From the NCBI GenBank assembly GCA_030610225.1, contig JAUWSD010000109.1, forward strand, positions 1 through 5,157: a stretch of 5,157 nt of DNA. The letters run 5' to 3'. Within the stretch, counting starts at the first letter, position 1; each line of letters opens with the position of its first letter. This DNA is from Chloroflexota bacterium (GTDB lineage: Bacteria > Chloroflexota > Anaerolineae > Anaerolineales > UBA11579). Below, piece after piece: positions 1 through 5,157 of the stretch. The translations under genes were made by a program, and so were the position numbers. The notes below the pieces were generated by a model. The model was not told where the DNA came from. It was given only the letters and a program-made list of their open reading frames with translations, and searched no databases.

Positions 1-1149
1 AGCTGCGATCTTTGAATAGGTGTAATGATCAATACGGGGAAAGAAAACAAATCCCAAAAGCACTATGCAAACGACCAGCTGATTCAATTTTAACTTTGAC
101 TTCCAAATATCGGTTTTGGGTAAAAATTCCTGAATCAAATAAAATAAGAAACCGGATAATAACGCAATGGCGGCAAACAACGGCATCAAATAATGAGTAT
201 ATTTTTCTCCGGATAATCCTGCGAAATAGATTTCAAGAGGAAAATACAGGATTGAAAATACTAATATCATTTTATTTGCTTTTATATTTTCGCTGAATTT
301 TCCAAATAACCAAAGTATTGAGAGCAACCAGCCAGTTACAGCAAATGGCATCACAAATTCCACCGTATTGTTTGCATGCTCCATCAAAGACAGGAAGGGG
401 ATCGTCTTGCCGCCAAAGTAGCTGAAATTAAACAAAAATGCCTGTTCAATGAATTCAAAAAAAGCGCCTTTGCTGTACAAAATTATCAAAGTGATCCCAA
501 GGACTGTAAAAGCCCCAATACCTGAGATCAAGAATTTTTGAAAGTATTCTTTTCCCTGTTTTTTAACCACCATCTGCCAAAGCCAGATCAGAATGATCAC
601 AATTGCGACGCCGACCATATTCATTCTAGTTAAAAACCCAATAGCTGCGACTGCCCCAATGCCAAAGTAATGCATCTTTTTACTTTCAGCGCTTTCAGCT
701 TTCAAAAACAAATACAACAAAGCGAACTGTATCAACACATAATAATTTTCAGAAAAATTTGAACTGCGGATCAGGTTGAAATAAAACAACCAGAATATAG
801 TGGTAAGAACGGCTGGCAGCTTACCATATAATTTTTCAAAGAATTTATAGCTAAAGATAGATGCAAAATATATAATAACCGTTTCTATTATCCAAACTCC
901 CCATACTGATCCAGGCGCCACAAGTAATCCAAGGGAATTGATCAGGAATACCACTGGTCCTCTATGTGCCCACAGGTCCCTGTAAAGCACATCACCTGAT
1001 AAGATGCGATCACCTATATAAAGGAAGATCCCTGAATCTCGGTGAGGTGCTGGATGAAAATAAGGTGATGCTCCTGTAGATACAAACCCAACCACAAACA
1101 TGAACAGGAATAAATAGTAGTATTTCTTAATGAATTTGATGATTGTCAT
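1..1149 (-). CDS. GT-C-type membrane glycosyltransferase, ArnT/PMT-like (GT39-related), C-terminus beyond window
   Basis: The reverse strand is open without a stop from the ATG at 1149-1147 to the window edge: 383 codons, 3' end missing. The protein is strongly hydrophobic, with about ten likely membrane segments, for example near residues 9-27, 66-98, 108-124, 136-150, 160-195, 206-226, 265-282, 288-312, 319-340 and 357-372. After the first segment comes the loop HRDSG (36-40), whose Asp38 sits where GT-C enzymes keep a catalytic acidic residue. YRDLWAHRGP (56-65) follows, matching the Y.D.W..KGP-type motif of bacterial GT39-like proteins. NFSENYY (131-137), LTRMN (175-179) and SGEKYTHYLMP (313-323) also fit this group. 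Known members move a sugar from a polyprenyl-phosphate carrier to a lipid, glycan or protein on the outer face of the membrane; the acceptor here is unknown. The start is supported by GGGAG at 1158-1162, 8 nt upstream. The gene is divergent from the dehydrogenase gene. Confidence 0.85.
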   Translation of the reverse strand, partial: MTIIKFIKKYYYLFLFMFVVGFVSTGASPYFHPAPHRDSGIFLYIGDRILSGDVLYRDLWAHRGPVVFLINSLGLLVAPGSVWGVWIIETVIIYFASIFSYKFFEKLYGKLPAVLTTIFWLFYFNLIRSSNFSENYYVLIQFALLYLFLKAESAESKKMHYFGIGAVAAIGFLTRMNMVGVAIVIILIWLWQMVVKKQGKEYFQKFLISGIGAFTVLGITLIILYSKGAFFEFIEQAFLFNFSYFGGKTIPFLSLMEHANNTVEFVMPFAVTGWLLSILWLFGKFSENIKANKMILVFSILYFPLEIYFAGLSGEKYTHYLMPLFAAIALLSGFLFYLIQEFLPKTDIWKSKLKLNQLVVCIVLLGFVFFPRIDHYTYSKIAA

Positions 1150-1157
1150 TTATCATT

Positions 1158-1162
1158 CTCCC
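1158..1162 (-). promoter_or_regulatory. Ribosome binding site of the glycosyltransferase gene
   Basis: On the minus strand GGGAG lies 8 nt before the ATG at 1149. It decides between two closely spaced ATGs. The other one, at 1156-1154, is out of frame and almost touches the Shine-Dalgarno sequence. Confidence 0.6.
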
Positions 1163-1271
1163 GGAAAAGTAAAGCCTTCTTAATATTACATGTTAGCCAT
1201 ATAAAAAACAAGCCACACAAACTAGAAATCAGTAACCTGCTAAGTGCCCTCCAAATTAAATTTATTCGTCC

Positions 1272-1299
1272 AATTTATAAACCCCAATTGGTTTTTCAA
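1272..1299 (-). promoter_or_regulatory. Possible promoter for the glycosyltransferase gene
   Basis: On the minus strand TTGAAA (1299-1294, 5 of 6 to the -35 consensus) is followed after 16 bp by TAAATT (1277-1272, 4 of 6). An overlapping TATAAA lies at 1279-1274. The untranslated leader would be rather long, about 115 nt. A closer alternative is TTGTTT (1211-1206), 17 bp, TAATAT (1188-1183), which matches less well. The sequence alone does not settle which is used. Confidence 0.3.
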
Positions 1300-1350
1300 G
1301 ATTAAAAAGGACCCAAAAACCTTGTAAATATAAGTAAAATAATCCACAGA

Positions 1351-1368
1351 TTGTGCCTGTTTTCACAA
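1351..1368. repeat. Inverted repeat TTGTG-N8-CACAA upstream of the gdh promoter region
   Basis: Perfect 5-bp arms at 1351-1355 and 1364-1368 are separated by 8 bp. The repeat lies just upstream of the TATAAT at 1379-1384, roughly where an operator or activator site could sit. With arms this short a chance occurrence is quite possible. Confidence 0.25.
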
Positions 1369-1374
1369 ACCTTA

Positions 1375-1404
1375 CAGTTATAATACTCGCATGGATAATA
1401 ACTG
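1375..1404. repeat. Imperfect inverted repeat overlapping gdh promoter elements, possible operator
   Basis: The arms CAGTTATAAT (1375-1384) and ATAATAACTG (1395-1404) are complementary at 9 of 10 positions, with a 10-bp spacer. This puts the half-site centres about two helical turns apart. The dyad covers the TATAAT at 1379-1384 and the -35 candidate at 1392-1397 of the downstream promoter. A protein bound here could therefore block or switch between them. No regulator gene is present in the window, and function is inferred only from position. Confidence 0.35.
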
Positions 1405-1420
1405 GTCATGGTGATATACT
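1392..1420 (+). promoter_or_regulatory. Probable gdh promoter (extended -10)
   Basis: TGGATA (1392-1397, 4 of 6 to consensus) is followed after 17 bp by TATACT (1415-1420, 5 of 6). A TG extension lies one base before the -10 (1412-1413). Transcription would begin near 1427, giving a leader of about 36 nt. An upstream TATAAT at 1379-1384 is a perfect -10 hexamer but lacks a well-spaced -35, so it may be a second, activator-dependent promoter or chance. Confidence 0.5.
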
Positions 1421-1446
1421 ATGCCGGCTTTAGTCAATTAAGTAAT

Positions 1447-1451
1447 AGGAG
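1447..1451 (+). promoter_or_regulatory. Ribosome binding site of gdh
   Basis: AGGAG lies 11 nt before the ATG at 1463, slightly longer than the usual spacing. No other in-frame start codon is better placed, so this supports the start at 1463. Confidence 0.6.
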
Positions 1452-1462
1452 TTAGTGAATAA

Positions 1463-2758
1463 ATGGCTACAGAAAAATCCACAGTTACTGCTTCATTACC
1501 AGAAAATCCAATGCTGGCAACAGCACTCAACAAACTCGAAGCTGCATTTGATGCATTAGACCTGAACGAAGGTATACGGGCTTTCATTCGCCATCCAGAA
1601 CGCGAATTGAAGGTTTCTGTACCGATCTACCGGGCTGACGGAAATATCCAGGTCTTTACTGGGTATCGGGTGCAGCATTCATCTGCAAGAGGTCCATGCA
1701 AAGGTGGTGTCCGCTTCCACCCGGATGTTGATCTGGACGAAGTGCGCGCTTTAGCAATGTTGATGTCCATCAAATGTGCCATCGCCAATGTTCCTTTTGG
1801 CGGAGCAAAAGGTGGAGTATGCGTCGACCCAAGCGAACTTACCAAAGTAGAGCTTGAAAGACTAACCCGCCGCTATACCCACATGATCCTTCCAATCCTT
1901 GGTAAGCAGCGTGACATCCCCGCCCCAGATATGAACACCAACGCTCAAACTATGGCTTGGATGATGGACACTGTTTCAGCTCTTCAGTCAGAATCATCAA
2001 CCGCTATCACCACCGGAAAACCAATTTGTCTTGGTGGCAGCGAAGGTCGCGCAGAAGCAACCGGTCGCGGTGTTGTTATCACCATGGTTGAAGCCCTCAA
2101 ACGCCTTGGACAAGACCCTGCCAAAGTAAGTGTCGCCATTCAGGGATTTGGAAATGTTGGCTCACACGCCGCAAAGATCATGTCTGCTGAATTCAAAAGC
2201 AAAGTAGTTGCCGTCAGCGATGATACTGGTGGACTTTATAATCCTAATGGACTTAACCTTGATGCCATCTGCAAGCATGTAGATGAATCTCCTCGACATC
2301 GTCTCGAAGGATATAGCGCCGAGGGAACCAAGCAGATATCCAACAGCGAACTTCTCACTCTCGATGTAGATGTTCTTGTTCCAGCAGCGATCGAAAACCA
2401 GATCACTGAAAAGAATGCCAACGACATCAAAGCAAAACTGATCGTCGAAGGCGCAAACGGCCCAGTCACCCACCAGGCAGATAAGATCCTGGTTGATAAA
2501 GGTGTGATCCTGATCCCCGATATTCTGGCAAACGCCGGTGGTGTTGTGACCTCATATTTCGAATGGGTTCAGGATCTGCAGTCCTTCTTCTGGAATTTGG
2601 AAGATGTGCGCTCCAAACTGACTGAGATCATGAAAAGGGCATTCGCTGAAGCATGGGACATGGCCCAGGAAAAGAATACCGACCTGCGCTCAGCATCCTT
2701 TATTCTGGCAGTCAAAAGAATTGCAGATGCAATCGAGCAACGCGGACTTTTCCCGTAA
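1463..2758 (+). CDS. gdhA: Glutamate dehydrogenase (Glu/Leu/Phe/Val dehydrogenase family)
   Basis: This 431-residue cytosolic enzyme has the usual length for the small hexameric glutamate dehydrogenases. It interconverts glutamate with 2-oxoglutarate and ammonium using NAD(P). The N-terminal substrate domain has the three conserved lysines: K80 in GPCKGGVRFHP, K104 in MSIKCAIANVPFGG and K116 in GGAKGGV. It also has the catalytic aspartate D156 in PAPDMNT. A Rossmann cofactor domain follows, with GFGNVG at 228-233 and VSDDTGG at 251-257, then EGANGPVT (329-336) and ILANAGGVVTSYFEW (354-368), whose S364 fits the glutamate-contacting serine. All residues expected for activity are present, and I see no frameshift. 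Family members acting on branched-chain or aromatic amino acids share this fold; the length and the lysine set favour glutamate. I cannot decide between NAD and NADP use. The gene appears monocistronic, with its own promoter candidates and a terminator. Confidence 0.95.
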   Translation: MATEKSTVTASLPENPMLATALNKLEAAFDALDLNEGIRAFIRHPERELKVSVPIYRADGNIQVFTGYRVQHSSARGPCKGGVRFHPDVDLDEVRALAMLMSIKCAIANVPFGGAKGGVCVDPSELTKVELERLTRRYTHMILPILGKQRDIPAPDMNTNAQTMAWMMDTVSALQSESSTAITTGKPICLGGSEGRAEATGRGVVITMVEALKRLGQDPAKVSVAIQGFGNVGSHAAKIMSAEFKSKVVAVSDDTGGLYNPNGLNLDAICKHVDESPRHRLEGYSAEGTKQISNSELLTLDVDVLVPAAIENQITEKNANDIKAKLIVEGANGPVTHQADKILVDKGVILIPDILANAGGVVTSYFEWVQDLQSFFWNLEDVRSKLTEIMKRAFAEAWDMAQEKNTDLRSASFILAVKRIADAIEQRGLFP

Positions 2759-2784
2759 ACAAGAAAATCGTTTCGAACAATAAA

Positions 2785-2826
2785 AAATAAAATAGAGGCA
2801 GTGCTTAAAGCACTGCCATTTTATTT
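2785..2826. terminator. Bidirectional rho-independent terminator between gdh and mscL
   Basis: The core stem GGCAGTGC (2797-2804) pairs with GCACTGCC (2810-2817) around the loop TTAAA. Beyond a 3-nt bulge (2794-2796) the A-rich left flank (2785-2793) pairs perfectly for 9 bp with the T-rich right flank (2818-2826). Each strand therefore ends in a U-rich tract after the hairpin. It lies 38 nt past the gdh stop and 44 nt past the mscL stop, which suits termination from both sides. Confidence 0.85.
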
Positions 2827-2861
2827 AATTCTCGAATCACGCTAACAAATTAAATTTGAAT

Positions 2862-3314
2862 TTATTTACTAAGGTCTGAGGTGCAATGTGGACAGCGGGT
2901 TGCTTCAATCGCAATTTCCAGCTTGCAGAAAGGACACTCTTTTGTTGTTGGCTCTTCTTCCGCTAGCTCTTCCTTTTTATTTAAACTATTAATGCCTTTG
3001 ATCAAAAGGAACATCGCGAAGCCAACTATAAGGAAGCTGACAAGGGAATTGATAAAAACCCCGTAATTAATCGTTACCGCCCCAGCTGTCTGCGCATCAA
3101 CTAGGGTTGCGTACGGAGCACCCGGTGTGCCGGGTTGCAGCACAGTAAACAGGTTAGTAAAATCAACCCCGCCCAGCAACAATCCGATCGGCGGCATAAT
3201 GACATCAGCCACCAAAGATTTGATGATCGTACCAAACGCTGCCCCGATGATAATACCAACCGCCATATCGATCACGTTTCCCCGCATCACAAAGTCTTTA
3301 AATTCTTTTAACAT
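2862..3314 (-). CDS. mscL: Large-conductance mechanosensitive channel MscL with C-terminal zinc ribbon
   Basis: MscL forms a homopentameric inner-membrane pore that opens under membrane tension and releases solutes on osmotic downshock. The N-terminus has the canonical amphipathic helix and first membrane segment: KEFKDFVMRGNVIDMAVG at 3-20, continuing to about residue 47. A loop of roughly 35 residues follows, then the second segment at about 84-108, starting with NYGVFIN. An acidic linker (114-121) joins this to a CxxC-x10-CxxC module (C127, C130, C141, C144) that looks like a small cytoplasmic zinc ribbon. It stands where well-studied MscL proteins such as that of E. coli have a C-terminal helical bundle. 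The length, 150 residues, is slightly above the usual 130-140. The start is fixed by family alignment and a strong AGGAG. The gene sits 53 bp behind the permease genes on the same strand and may be co-transcribed with them. Confidence 0.95.
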   Translation of the reverse strand: MLKEFKDFVMRGNVIDMAVGIIIGAAFGTIIKSLVADVIMPPIGLLLGGVDFTNLFTVLQPGTPGAPYATLVDAQTAGAVTINYGVFINSLVSFLIVGFAMFLLIKGINSLNKKEELAEEEPTTKECPFCKLEIAIEATRCPHCTSDLSK

Positions 3315-3322
3315 GCTACCCT

Positions 3323-3327
3323 CTCCT
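3323..3327 (-). promoter_or_regulatory. Ribosome binding site of mscL
   Basis: On the minus strand AGGAG, continuing as AGGAGAGG, lies 8 nt before the ATG at 3314. It is the strongest translation start signal in the window and fits efficient translation of mscL. Confidence 0.7.
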
Positions 3328-3340
3328 AAATATTTTATTA

Positions 3341-3360
3341 ATTATATATTCTAATATAAT
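3341..3360. repeat. AT-only inverted repeat in the mscL upstream gap, with a possible mscL -10 box
   Basis: ATTATAT (3341-3347) and ATATAAT (3354-3360) are perfect 7-bp arms around a 6-nt loop. On the minus strand the inner arm gives a consensus TATAAT (3346-3341), about 26 nt before the mscL start. No good -35 sits at the right distance. The element could be an mscL promoter, a weak hairpin after the permease operon, or chance in AT-rich DNA. Confidence 0.3.
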
Positions 3361-3367
3361 ACAAAAA

Positions 3368-4162
3368 TCAGATATACAGATCCCTCTTTGAATATGTCAG
3401 ATAAGCACCAACAATGCTGACAACCACGATGCCTAGAGAGATCCATAAATAGACAGGTTCAAATTTTGATTCATTCAATATCTTTACAGGGTTGAAATAC
3501 TTGAAGGGTGAAAAATATTTCAGGAATTCCAAGTTTTCACTGAGATCTGAGATTATTGAAAGAAAGTATGTGCCAAGCAGCAGTGATACCGCTACAGAAC
3601 TTGCCCGTTTATATTGCTTCATAGCACTCCCCAGCAAAACACCGATTGCCAGGAATATCATCTCAATAAAGAACAAAGCAACTATGCTCAATTTTAGGAA
3701 TTCATAGAATGAAGCTTCAGGCTCATAGCTTTGTGATAACAACAGATTGCCGCCCCAGATCACCAATACGAACAGCACGCAATTTACAAATGCCGCCAGG
3801 ATCTTGCCTGTGATCAATTTTGCCCGAGAAACCGGCAATGTCAATGAAAATTCCACTGTTTTATCCCGCTCTTCTTTTGAAATAATATCGCTGCCCAGCA
3901 TGGCTGCAAATATTGCGGCGATCAATGCAAAATAAGTGAACATCACCCCAAAGAAACCGCTCACTGTGGTTAAATTAAAGGCATTCATCTGAAAGGCATC
4001 CATTAAAGCCTGGGGGAAACTATCCAGAATCTTCAGCATTTCCTCATCTGCTGCAAAAGCAGAAAACTTCGCCATACCCATATAAATGAAGAATACGATA
4101 AAGGCGCTCCAGATGAGCAGAGATTTGAAATTGGCTTTTAATTCCCTTAGAAATATATTCAT
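3368..4162 (-). CDS. ABC-2-type transporter permease (second of pair)
   Basis: This 264-residue inner-membrane protein has six likely membrane segments, near residues 14-32, 66-93, 118-141, 155-180, 188-206 and 236-256. That is the usual ABC-2 exporter permease topology. Between segments 2 and 3 is a charged cytoplasmic stretch, KEERDKTVEFSLTLP (96-110), then VSR and K residues. This is the region expected to contact the ATPase. The protein is clearly paralogous to the upstream permease: it shares the MNI start, EERD.T..F.L..PV.R.K, a SPFKYF motif (218-223) and a terminal RD motif. It starts 9 bp after the upstream stop with AAGGAG (4173-4168) overlapping that stop codon, so translation is probably coupled. 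It is predicted to form a heterodimeric channel with its paralogue, powered by the ATPase at the right edge. The substrate is unknown; members of this broad class export drugs, antimicrobial peptides, lipids or ions. Confidence 0.88.
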   Translation of the reverse strand: MNIFLRELKANFKSLLIWSAFIVFFIYMGMAKFSAFAADEEMLKILDSFPQALMDAFQMNAFNLTTVSGFFGVMFTYFALIAAIFAAMLGSDIISKEERDKTVEFSLTLPVSRAKLITGKILAAFVNCVLFVLVIWGGNLLLSQSYEPEASFYEFLKLSIVALFFIEMIFLAIGVLLGSAMKQYKRASSVAVSLLLGTYFLSIISDLSENLEFLKYFSPFKYFNPVKILNESKFEPVYLWISLGIVVVSIVGAYLTYSKRDLYI

Positions 4163-4167
4163 CTCTT

Positions 4168-4173
4168 CTCCTT
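4168..4173 (-). promoter_or_regulatory. Ribosome binding site overlapping the upstream stop codon
   Basis: On the minus strand AAGGAG (4173-4168) shares two bases with the TAA stop (4174-4172) of the first permease and lies 5 nt before the ATG at 4162. A ribosome finishing the first permease therefore ends on the start signal of the second. This arrangement favours balanced synthesis of two subunits of one complex. Confidence 0.6.
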
Positions 4174-4972
4174 ATACCGAATGGATATCGCGTCGTTGAT
4201 AAAGCACATAACTGCCAACGAAGGATAGAATTATCACCACCACGCTGATCATTACCAGATTCGTATTAAATGATCCATTCTTGATGATCTGATTAGCCTC
4301 GAAATGTTTGAAGGGTGTAAGATATGAAAACATGTCGTCTTCCATTGTTCCACCAAAAGCGTTCAGGATATACAATCCAAAAACGATCCCCATTGAATAA
4401 GGCGTTACGCTTCTGATCTTTTTCACACATAACGAAACAAGCGCTCCAACCGAAAGGAAGAACAGTTGCAAAAATGTGATCGTCAGGAGTAACAGGATCA
4501 ATGTTCTGCGATCGTAAGATTGGCCAGCTTTATAGACATTCAGGAAAACAAAACTAGCTATCCATACTACGGCGTTGGTTATTGCCAGGCTGGAGATCGC
4601 GGCCAGGAATTTGGCTGTCAGAATCTTTGTCCTTCCCACCGGTTTCGCCAGCAGAAAGTCAGCTGTCAGATCCCGTTCTTCAACAGATACAAGTGAGAAG
4701 CCATAATTGGCTGCCTGTATCGAGACAATGATCTCACAAAACATTATCGCGAAGCTAAAAAATCCCAACAGAGACGACATATCTATTCCATCCATCCCAA
4801 ATGCGGCTCTCAGTTCTGGGGGGTAATTTTTCAAAATGCTATTAAAAGCATCCATCCCGCCATCCATGCTGGAAAAAATCGATAGAAATACAAAGATCAA
4901 AACAACAACCCAGAAAGACCAGGTTAACGCTGACTTTAAATTCATTTTGAATTCATGCTTATATATATTCAT
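4172..4972 (-). CDS. ABC-2-type transporter permease (first of pair)
   Basis: This 266-residue inner-membrane protein has six likely membrane segments, near residues 17-34, 67-92, 118-146, 158-181, 187-207 and 238-259. The cytoplasmic stretch SVEERDLTADFLLAKPVGR (96-114) has the conserved acidic E-R-D cluster and P-V-x-R pattern of ABC-2 permeases, where the coupling contact with the ATPase is expected. TPFKHF (219-224) and a terminal RRD (260-262) match the paralogue downstream. The start lies 8 bp after the stop codon of the ATPase gene, typical of a tightly packed operon. The Shine-Dalgarno is weak, only AGG overlapping that stop (4982-4980), so translation probably depends on coupling to the ATPase. 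The long extracytoplasmic loop between segments 1 and 2 (about 35-66) carries a YPPELRAAFGMDG motif that parallels a FPQALMDAFQMNA stretch in the paralogue. Substrate not identifiable. Confidence 0.88.
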   Translation of the reverse strand: MNIYKHEFKMNLKSALTWSFWVVVLIFVFLSIFSSMDGGMDAFNSILKNYPPELRAAFGMDGIDMSSLLGFFSFAIMFCEIIVSIQAANYGFSLVSVEERDLTADFLLAKPVGRTKILTAKFLAAISSLAITNAVVWIASFVFLNVYKAGQSYDRRTLILLLLTITFLQLFFLSVGALVSLCVKKIRSVTPYSMGIVFGLYILNAFGGTMEDDMFSYLTPFKHFEANQIIKNGSFNTNLVMISVVVIILSFVGSYVLYQRRDIHSV

Positions 4973-4980
4973 ATTTATGC

Positions 4981-5157
4981 CTATATGTAGTAATGCATGA
5001 AGATCTCTTCAAGCGTTGGCTCTTCAATCAGCACATCGGTCACCGGCTTCTCGCTAATGATCTTTGTAATTCGGTTAATATCACCTTTGAAGAAGAAGTC
5101 TATAGTGCCATTTAGCTTCTGTAAATTGCTGACACCATCAAATTCAAAGCGCTTTTC
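4981..5157 (-). CDS. ABC transporter ATP-binding protein, C-terminal end only
   Basis: Only the last 58 codons are present; the gene enters from the right edge, so the Walker A, signature and Walker B motifs are not visible. The identification rests on the ending EEPTLEEIFMHYYI, which matches the P-S/T-L-E-E/D-I-F close of ABC-2 exporter ATPases (DrrA/CcmA-like). It also rests on the preceding alternating hydrophobic pattern (RFEFDGV, TIDFFF, INRITKIISEKPV), typical of their small C-terminal accessory domain. The stop TAG at 4983-4981 lies 8 bp before the first permease. As the likely first known gene of the operon, it would supply the energy for export through the two permeases. Confidence 0.85.
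   Translation of the reverse strand, partial: EKRFEFDGVSNLQKLNGTIDFFFKGDINRITKIISEKPVTDVLIEEPTLEEIFMHYYI

Larger units (their letters stand above)
1150..1462. other. Divergent intergenic region between glycosyltransferase and glutamate dehydrogenase genes
   Basis: This 313-bp AT-rich stretch has no credible coding frame and must hold the start signals of both divergent genes. It contains two plus-strand -10 candidates (1379-1384 and 1415-1420), two inverted repeats close to them (1351-1368 and 1375-1404), weak minus-strand promoter candidates, and an 8-bp palindrome CCAATTGG at 1284-1291. No tRNA, riboswitch-like fold or strong hairpin was evident by eye. Confidence 0.7.

Noticed and set aside
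12..296. Plus-strand open frame of 94 codons
   Set aside because: It lies antisense to the continuous glycosyltransferase frame, which has clear motifs. Its product is rich in basic residues with no recognisable pattern and it has no convincing ribosome binding site.
1244..1252. Strong Shine-Dalgarno-like GGAGGGCAC on the minus strand
   Set aside because: No start codon follows at a suitable distance with an open frame, so it does not mark a small gene.
1284..1291. Palindrome CCAATTGG
   Set aside because: It is only 8 bp long, with flanks that do not extend the symmetry; this is expected by chance in a region of this size.
1627..2473. Minus-strand open frames inside the gdh gene
   Set aside because: They are antisense to a fully conserved enzyme, have no family features, and are explained as shadows of gdh codon usage.
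3120..3135. Hairpin ACCCGG-TGTG-CCGGGT
   Set aside because: It is a perfect stem but lies within mscL in codons of the Pro/Gly-rich periplasmic loop and has no T-tract, so it is most likely a by-product of Gly and Pro codons rather than a terminator.
2881..3354. Plus-strand open frames across mscL
   Set aside because: They are antisense to the unambiguous mscL gene and have no recognisable products.
3492..3935. Plus-strand open frames inside the second permease gene
   Set aside because: They are antisense to a well-supported membrane protein and have no ribosome binding sites or family features.
1..5157. Mobile element, CRISPR array, tRNA, rRNA or riboswitch
   Set aside because: No transposase, terminal repeats, regularly spaced repeats, tRNA cloverleaf or conserved aptamer pattern was seen on either strand by eye.

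Overview
The window looks like chromosomal DNA of a free-living bacterium with moderate-to-low GC content. It carries housekeeping and membrane genes and shows no phage, transposon, CRISPR, tRNA or rRNA signal. The glutamate dehydrogenase style, the MscL with a C-terminal zinc ribbon, and the mixed codon use are compatible with a Chloroflexota (Anaerolineae-like) genome. That placement is an impression from the protein sequences and was not tested by any search.

Layout, left to right. Positions 1-1149 (minus strand) hold the first 383 codons of a multi-pass GT-C-type glycosyltransferase whose C-terminus lies outside the window. No complete ORF describes it because it runs off the edge, but the frame is open throughout. 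A 313-bp divergent intergenic region (1150-1462) follows. It carries promoter candidates in both directions and two inverted repeats in front of the plus-strand glutamate dehydrogenase gene (1463-2758), which has all the expected catalytic residues. A bidirectional hairpin terminator (core 2797-2817) separates it from the convergent minus-strand genes.

The rest is minus strand. Read in the direction of transcription, it starts at the right edge with the last 58 codons of an ABC transporter ATPase (4981-5157). Two paralogous ABC-2-type permeases follow (4172-4972 and 3368-4162), packed 8 and 9 bp apart. After a 53-bp AT-rich gap comes mscL (2862-3314), a mechanosensitive channel with a CxxC...CxxC zinc-ribbon tail. 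The ATPase and two permeases form a clear three-gene export operon: one nucleotide-binding protein and two different membrane subunits, probably a heterodimeric transmembrane channel. Its substrate cannot be read from the sequence. mscL may be the distal gene of this operon or have its own promoter.

I found no convincing previously undescribed system. The points most worth a second look are the zinc-ribbon MscL, the dyad overlapping the gdh promoter candidates, the long composite bidirectional terminator, and the diverged tandem permease pair.
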